This document shows positions 58,676 to 64,000 of a stretch of DNA of 64,000 nt, piece by piece (position 1 is the first letter of the stretch; each line of letters starts with the position of its first letter). The stretch lies in assembly GCA_947683625.1 (NCBI GenBank), contig CANTUR010000943.1, forward strand, positions 930,001 through 994,000. Reading direction: 5' to 3'. The notes beneath the pieces were generated by a model. It saw nothing but the letters and a program-made list of their open reading frames with translations, was not told the origin of the DNA and did not search any database. A program made the position numbers and the translations under genes. The DNA is from Mallotus nudiflorus. Lineage: Eukaryota > Streptophyta > Magnoliopsida > Malpighiales > Euphorbiaceae.

Positions 58676-59687
58676 TACAATTACTATTTTTAACTAATAA
58701 ATACTAACTTTCAAAAATTATTTTCAAATAATATATTATATATTATTTTGGTAATAAAATGGGTTTTAAACTAATTTTATTATATAATTAAACTATTTAA
58801 GCCATTAAATGTGAATTTTATTAATTAGAATTAAGTTGTGTTGTTTGGTTGGGTTGTGAACTCGGTCGGGCTAAATGCAGTATTAGAGAGTCGACCCGAG
58901 TATGGTTAAGTGCGTTTTTCTATGCAGGAATGACTCTACCTATGATAGAGAGACATTCATTTTACAGGGAAGACTCTGTCAAAATTTAAGTAGATTTTCT
59001 CATAAAACGTGACATCTTCCGTAATTTCCTAGCATAAATTAAGGTATTCCAATCTATTGAGTCTTATCCAGTTTTTCCCGAGTCATTCTAGAGTCTCGTA
59101 ATTTTATTAATTTCCCTTCTTAGTCCATAAGCATGATTTTAAAAATAAATATGTTCTTTTTTTTTAGAGAGTACCAGAGCGGGAGCTTCTGGTTTGAGGT
59201 AGATGCGCGGTTGTCAGCCATCTTGCTCATTGTGTAAGTTAATAAACTGATATGTGCGTGTGTTTTCTTTAAAATTATGTGCGCTCATATTTTTAGTATT
59301 ATTTACATTATCGATTGGAAGTAAATGCTGCTGTCGAGAATTTTATTTATTTAAAAACTAGTTTTGAAAATTTTTGGTAGAACGGGCTACCTGGTGGGTT
59401 TCACCAGGACCGTGTGCACATGGTAGAGATTGAGAGATGGATCCAAAATATGTATGACTTATGATTATAAATTGGAGACTACCAGTGATGTGGAAAGTTA
59501 ATAATGGACTGGGATTGGTGCCTCGGTAGATGCCTTAGCTCTCGGGGACTGCCAGTGCCATGTGCTTGGATTAAATGGATAACTGCGGCTTGGTGCCTCG
59601 ATTGATGCCTTTGCTCTCGGGGACCAGCAGTCTATTTGGATTAAATAGGCCCAGTTGGCCATTTAGAATTGGATTTAGGATTCTACC

Positions 59688-59757
<70 letters not shown>

Positions 59758-60263
59758 AAATTATTTTCACTATATTCATACGGTTTTCAAACCGTACAGC
59801 TCTTTTATTAACTTACTCAATGAGGTTTGACTCTCCTCAATTTATTTTTTTAGGAGTTTGGGACTTTTTTGTTAGGCCTACTTCTCTTCACCGTGTAGTG
59901 TCATCACTGGTTATTCTGTGTAGGTCTACTTAGTTGTGTTGTGTTTATTTTTGTGTACTGCAATAGAGAAAACCGTTTAACTGAATATTTTATTTGGGAG
60001 TATCATGTACTTATAATATTGTGTACTGAGACATTACTTGTATAATTGATGTTTATTTATTTTATGCACTACAATATTATGGTTTAAATTATATTGAGAA
60101 AAATTAGTTTGATAAGGTGCATTGTGATTTAATTATTTATTTTAAGGTTTCAAAGTTTAAAAATTTTTTGTGTTTATCTTTTAAGGCTTACTACAGGATT
60201 CGGTAGCTTTATGCTTTCTCATTCCCTAGTGCCGGTCATGTGCCCTCAGTTCGGGTCATGACA
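58676..60263 (+). repeat. Element E 5' LTR, right part
   Basis: Contains acceptor TTTTTCTATGCAG|G (ends 58927), ctctacctatgatagag and TTTTACAGGGAAGA (58934-58988), and a strong donor TGT|GTAAGTTAAT (59234). It then holds the hairpin CCTGGTG/CACCAGG (59390-59408) and two tandem GGTGCCTCGRTWGATGCC...GCTCTCGGGGAC units (59517-59635). A (TA)n tract, an acceptor ATTTATTTTTTTAG|G (ends 59853) and the end AGGCTTACTACAGGATTCGG ... GGTCATGACA complete it. Confidence 0.9.
59688..59752. repeat. (TA)n microsatellite in element E LTR
   Basis: About 60 bases of AT dinucleotides between the tandem LTR repeats and the second acceptor-like site. Confidence 0.97.
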
Positions 60264-60267
60264 AAGT

Positions 60268-60280
60268 TGGTATCAGAGCA
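60268..60280 (+). promoter_or_regulatory. Element E primer-binding site, initiator tRNA-Met type
   Basis: TGGTATCAGAGCA lies four bases after the LTR end, an exact match to the usual initiator tRNA-Met priming site. Confidence 0.93.
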
Positions 60281-60437
60281 TGGTTCGATTAATTGTCTAT
60301 GTCTGTCTTTCCGTGTAACTAATGCAGTACATTAGGTCGATAATTGTCTTTGTGATATTCTTATTTCTAAATTCCGCATATGTGTTAATTACCCTTGTCT
60401 TGTTTTGAATTCGATTTTCTCTATCTTTTTCAGAATA

Positions 60438-61770
60438 AGATGTGTGCGAATAGACCTTGCTGTAGATGCAACATTTGGGCTTGATGAGCAGTCTGTACAT
60501 GATGAGGCTCTTCCTCCTGCTCCTTGACGTAGGGGCAGAGGTAGAGTTAGCGCAGCTGCAGCTGAGGTTTATGATCAGCCACCAATAGAGCCTGAAGCTC
60601 TAACCGTAGACCCCATGAATTTTATAGCTAGTCTAGCAGGAATTAATCAAGGTCAAGCAATGCCCTTAGTGCAACTGATGTTACAGCAGATGAATCAGGA
60701 GATGTCAAACACTGATGCATCACTTCTCTACTCCTGGATTGGTAGAATTTTTTTTTATGGTACTGGTGACGCCTTAGACTTCATTAATGCTATTAAGTCA
60801 CGTACCAGGACAGGACATATAGACTACCAGCAGATCATGATTGTTGAGCTATCAGTCTAAGTGGCAGCCCAAGACTAGTTTATACAATCGATTCAGCCGT
60901 TCATGCATGAGTTAACTTGGCCAGAGTTTAAGGACCACTTTCTGAGATTTTTCTATCCTCCAGCCACCGGGGATGCCTACAGGTGACAATTGCTTCATAT
61001 CACTAGAGGGGATAGGTCTGTTGAGGACTACACCAGGGAGTTTAAGAGGTTGTCCTGACACACAAAGGATATTAAGAGAGATCCCTATAGAGCAGTCGAG
61101 TTGTATGTTACTGGTTTGGGGCCAGCTTTTGTTGGTATGCATATCGAGGACTGCACCCTAAAAAGTGTGATAGAAGAGGCTTGCCTGATTAAGAGGTGAC
61201 ACATCCGCCATGGTACCATGATATATCCTTACATGGTTAGTAGTAATGGATATGGTGTAGCTCCTAGGTACCAGCAGCCAATATTTCAGATTGGTAGCAC
61301 GAGTTAGCAAGCTGAGGGTAGTTTACAGCATGGTGGTAGAAGGTCCAGAACACACAGAGTGGGTCGACATGGTTATGCCACGAATAGAAGAAGTTGTATA
61401 GGTCACAGATTCGGTACTAGAATTAACAGTAGTAGCAGTGGGTAGAGATCCAAACAGAGTAGTTCTAGGTCTGGAGTCAGCGCATATACTAGTTGTGGTC
61501 AATTTCATCAAGGCTCATGTCATCTGTTATCGGGTGCTTGCTTTAGATGTGGGCAAGTTGGTCATCTTACCAGGGCTTTTCCTCACTCTGGATATCAGCT
61601 ATAGTATACTCAGGGTTCATCTTCATCAATGGCTCAGCCTTTTATTTGATGCCATATCAGTACAGAGCACCAGTACAACCACAGCAGAGACTGCCACAGT
61701 TTATGGGCCAGCAGAGCCGACGTTCAGTTGGTAGACCTAGTGGTCGTGGTTTTGTGCATCCTTCAACATC
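60438..61770 (+). pseudogene. Element E gag, broken
   Basis: Gag begins near the ATG at 60441, just after an acceptor-like CTATCTTTTTCAG, as in element C. The capsid part is best seen at 60615-60860 (DASLLYSWIGRIFFYGTGDA, DFINAIKSRTRTGHIDYQQI). The next segment, PEFKDHFLRFF ... GDRSVEDYTREFKRL, is in other frames. A zinc knuckle at about 61535-61580 reads CFRCGQVGHLTRAF, with the last Cys replaced by Phe. TAG at about 60874 falls at the same aligned codon as a stop in element C. Confidence 0.85.
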
Positions 61771-62278
61771 TCAATAGGCAGGTCATGGCCAGGCATGGGT
61801 TTTTACTCTGACACCACAAGATGCTCAAACTTTTAATGCAGTAGTCGCAGGTATTCTCTCAGTTTGTTCTTATGATGCTAAAGTACTGTTTGACCTTAGT
61901 GCTTCGCATTCTTTTATATCCCCTGTGTTTACTTTGAGAATCGAGTGGCAGCCTTCCAGGTTGTCCTTTCCTTTATTTGTATCGACTCCTCTTAGTGACG
62001 AGTTGGAGATAGATATTTTCTTTCCTTCTTGTCCGGTGTTAGTTGAAAGTAGAGAATTGTTGGCAAATTTGGTGTTGCTTGATATGTTAGAATTTGACGT
62101 CATCTTGGGTATGGATTGGTTGTCAAGATATTATGCTTATATGAATTGTCAGGAAAAAGAAGTGGTGTTCAGAATCTTGAATGAAGAAGAGTTATGTTTT
62201 AAAGGTGAAAAAAGCTCCATGTCTCGCAATATCATTTCCGTCATTATAGCCCGGAAGATCCTTAGAAGGGGTTATTAA
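61771..62278 (+). pseudogene. Element E protease, broken
   Basis: The active-site loop reads LFDLSASHSFIS (about 61890-61925): the catalytic Asp is present, but the usual Gly is Ser, as in element C. EFDVILGMDWLSRYY follows in a 117-codon open stretch (61925-62278) that ends in TAA before the RT linker. Confidence 0.88.
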
Positions 62279-63270
62279 GGCTACTTGGCAATAGTAAGAG
62301 ATGTTGAGATAGAGAAAGGGATAATTAAACAAGTGTCAGTGGTGCGTGAATTTTTGGATGTTTTCCTTGAAGAATTACCAGGATTACCACTAGATAGGGA
62401 GATAGAGTTCTATATCGATGTTATACCTGGTATAGATCCTATTTCTATGCCACCCTATAGAATGGCACCAGCTGAATTGCAAAAGTTAAAAGAGCAGTTA
62501 TAGGAGTTACTTGATAATTCATAAGGCCTAGTACATCACCTTGGGGTGCTCTGGTGTTATTTGTGAAGAAGAAGGATGGTAGCCTTTGACTCTGTATTGA
62601 TTACAGGCAGTTGAACAAAGTCACCATCAAGAATAAGTATCCACTTCCAAGGATCGATGACTTGTTCGATCAACTTCAAGGTGCTAAATGTTTCTCTAAG
62701 ATAGACTTAAGGTCTGGATATCACCAGTTGAGGATAAAAGTAGTGATGAGCCCAAGACAGCATTTTGAACAAGATATAGCCATTATGAGTTCTTGATAAT
62801 GTCCTTTGGGTTGATTAATGCTCCAACAACCTTTATGAACTTAATGAATCGGGTGTTCAGGCCATACTTGGACTAGTTTGTAATAGTCTTCACTGATGAC
62901 ATCTTGGTTTATTCCAAGAGTGAAGTCGAGCATGTTATGCATCTGAGAAGGGTGCTTCAGACTTTAAGGGAGCACAGGTTATATGCCAAGTTTTCTAAGT
63001 GTGAGTTCTGGTTGAGTCAAGTGGCATTTTTAGGCCACGTGGTTTCTAAGGATGGCATACAAGTTGACCCCAAGAAGATAAAGCTATTATAGAATGGTCG
63101 AGGCTAACTACAGTCAGAGAAGTATGGAGTTTCCTAAGTCTAGCGGGCTACTACAGGAGATTTGTGAAGGACTTCTCCAAAATTGTTGCACCTTTGACAA
63201 GGTTGACCTAGAAGAGTGCTAAGTTTGTGTGGACAGACAGATGCAAAGAGCACTTCCAATAATTTAAGGA
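62279..63270 (+). pseudogene. Element E reverse transcriptase, broken
   Basis: Motifs in order: EELPGLPLDREIEFYIDVIP, PYRMAPAELQKLKEQL then TAG, VKKKDGS (62560), KVTIKNKYPLPRIDDLFDQL, SKIDLRSGYHQLRI, a frameshift, and the catalytic box as FTDDILVYSK (about 62890-62920; FIDD in C). LRRVLQTLREHRLYAKFSKC and FLGHVVSKDGIQVDP follow. At least four stops and two frameshifts are present. Confidence 0.88.
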
Positions 63271-63690
63271 TTTATTGACATCAGCTCCAATTATGACTTT
63301 GCACTCTGGAAATGAAGGGTATACGATGTATTGTGATGCTTCCAGAGTAGGATTGGGTTATTTGTTGATGCAAAATGGCCAAGTAATTGCTTATGCTTCG
63401 AGGCAGCTGAAGAAACATGAGCAAAACTATCCTACTCATGACCTGGAGATAGCAACTGTTGTGTTTTCTTTGAAGATATGGAGGCATTACTTGTATGGGG
63501 TTACTTGTGAGATTTACACCGATTACAAGAGCTTGAAGTATATCTTCCAGTAAAGGGACTTGAACTTGAGGCAGAGAAGATGGATGGAACTCCTTAAGGA
63601 CTATGACTGTTCCATTTGTACCATCCAGGCAAGGCGAATGTTATTGCCAATGCCTTAAGTAGGAAGTCAGTGGGCAGTCTTGCCCACATC
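63271..63690 (+). pseudogene. Element E RNase H, broken
   Basis: A 92-codon open stretch (63275-63553) reads YTMYCDASRVGLGYLLMQNG, THDLEIATVVFSLKIWRHYL and IYTDYKSLKYIFQ before TAA, aligning with element C through its RNase H active-site residues (the His after the last Asp is Tyr). ANVIANALSR-like sequence follows to about 63665. Confidence 0.87.
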
Positions 63691-64000
63691 AGCTTAGATA
63701 GAAGGCCCATTATCAAGGAGATGCATGAATTGATTGATCAAGGTTTGTAGTTGAAAGTTACCAAAAAGTGCCTTTTAGCTCAATTCAAGGTACGATCAGT
63801 ATACTTGGAGTTAAGGCAGCTCAAAATAGAGAACTACAGTTGTAGAGGATTACACATGAAGTGCAATAAGGCAGTCAAGAGATTTTATGATTGACAGAGA
63901 AGGTGTGTTGCGTTTAGGTACTAGGATTTATATGTCAGATGTTGATGACTTGAGGAAAGAAATTATGGAAGAGGCACATTTTTCTGTTTATAGTATCCAT
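63691..64000 (+). pseudogene. Element E integrase N-terminus, broken, cut by window edge
   Basis: RRPIIKEMHELIDQGL then TAG, followed by LAQFKVRSVYL and scattered remnants up to the edge, aligns with the start of the element C integrase. At the codon where B and C have a TAG (LI*ELH), E has Lys (IIKEMH). Confidence 0.8.

Larger units (their letters stand above)
54173..64000 (+). mobile_element. Element E: decayed chromovirus (family 2-like), 5' part
   Basis: The order is LTR (54173-60263 including a nested solo LTR), PBS, gag, protease, RT, RNase H and the start of integrase, running off the right edge. The protein motifs are Tekay-type and align with element C, but the LTR sequence is distinct from family 1. 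There are many stops and frameshifts, more than in C, so it is an older copy. The 3' LTR and TSD lie outside the window. Confidence 0.88.

Noticed and set aside
1..64000. CRISPR arrays, rRNA, bacterial operons and tRNA genes
   Set aside because: No spaced repeats, no rRNA-like blocks, and the only tRNA-related sequences are primer-binding sites and the weak SINE head.

Overview
The window looks like repeat-rich nuclear DNA from a flowering plant, most likely a eudicot. It is very AT-rich, contains no intact host gene, and is mostly LTR retrotransposons nested in one another. I do not name a species. Every element call rests on visible LTR pairs, primer-binding sites (PBS), polypurine tracts (PPT), protein motifs and, where both flanks lie in the window, perfect target-site duplications (TSDs).

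Left two thirds (1-39611) is one nest. The outermost and oldest layer is element D, a Ty1/copia element of Sirevirus type on the minus strand, running from 27919 to 39611 and continuing left of the window. Its 3' LTR was split by element A, a plus-strand Athila-type Ty3/gypsy element (1-27918, 5' LTR cut by the window edge). A was then hit by two Tekay/Del-type chromoviruses of one family: B (2575-9587, plus strand, 5' half deleted, TSD TTATG) and C (13438-24934, minus strand, full length, TSD ATCTC, nearly identical LTRs). A solo LTR of the same family (28713-31933, TSD CAAAC) sits inside D.

Middle (39612-54172) is older, mostly unassignable AT-rich DNA. It holds a possible LTR remnant, a candidate SINE, microsatellites, two exon-like scraps, a solo LTR of a second chromovirus family (47178-50271, TSD GATAT), and a non-autonomous Mutator-like element with about 0.4 kb inverted repeats and a perfect 9-bp TSD (51713-52884).

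Right end (54173-64000) is the 5' part of a third chromovirus, E, on the plus strand. Its 5' LTR is split by another solo LTR of the B/C family (55421-58675, TSD TACAA), and its decayed gag-pol runs off the window.

All coding regions seen are retrotransposon gag-pol, and all are broken. C comes closest to intact: one continuous frame of about 1.58 kb codons interrupted by four stops, each explained by a C-to-T change at a CG or CHG site.

The most interesting signal is in the 3.1-3.3 kb chromovirus LTRs. Three diverged LTR families share, in the same order, matched splice-donor and splice-acceptor-like sites that would define two or three introns inside the LTR leader. They also share a perfect hairpin just after the first acceptor and a second hairpin whose stem shows paired substitutions between families. 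This suggests a structured, alternatively spliced leader RNA. It is an inference from sequence and needs transcript evidence.
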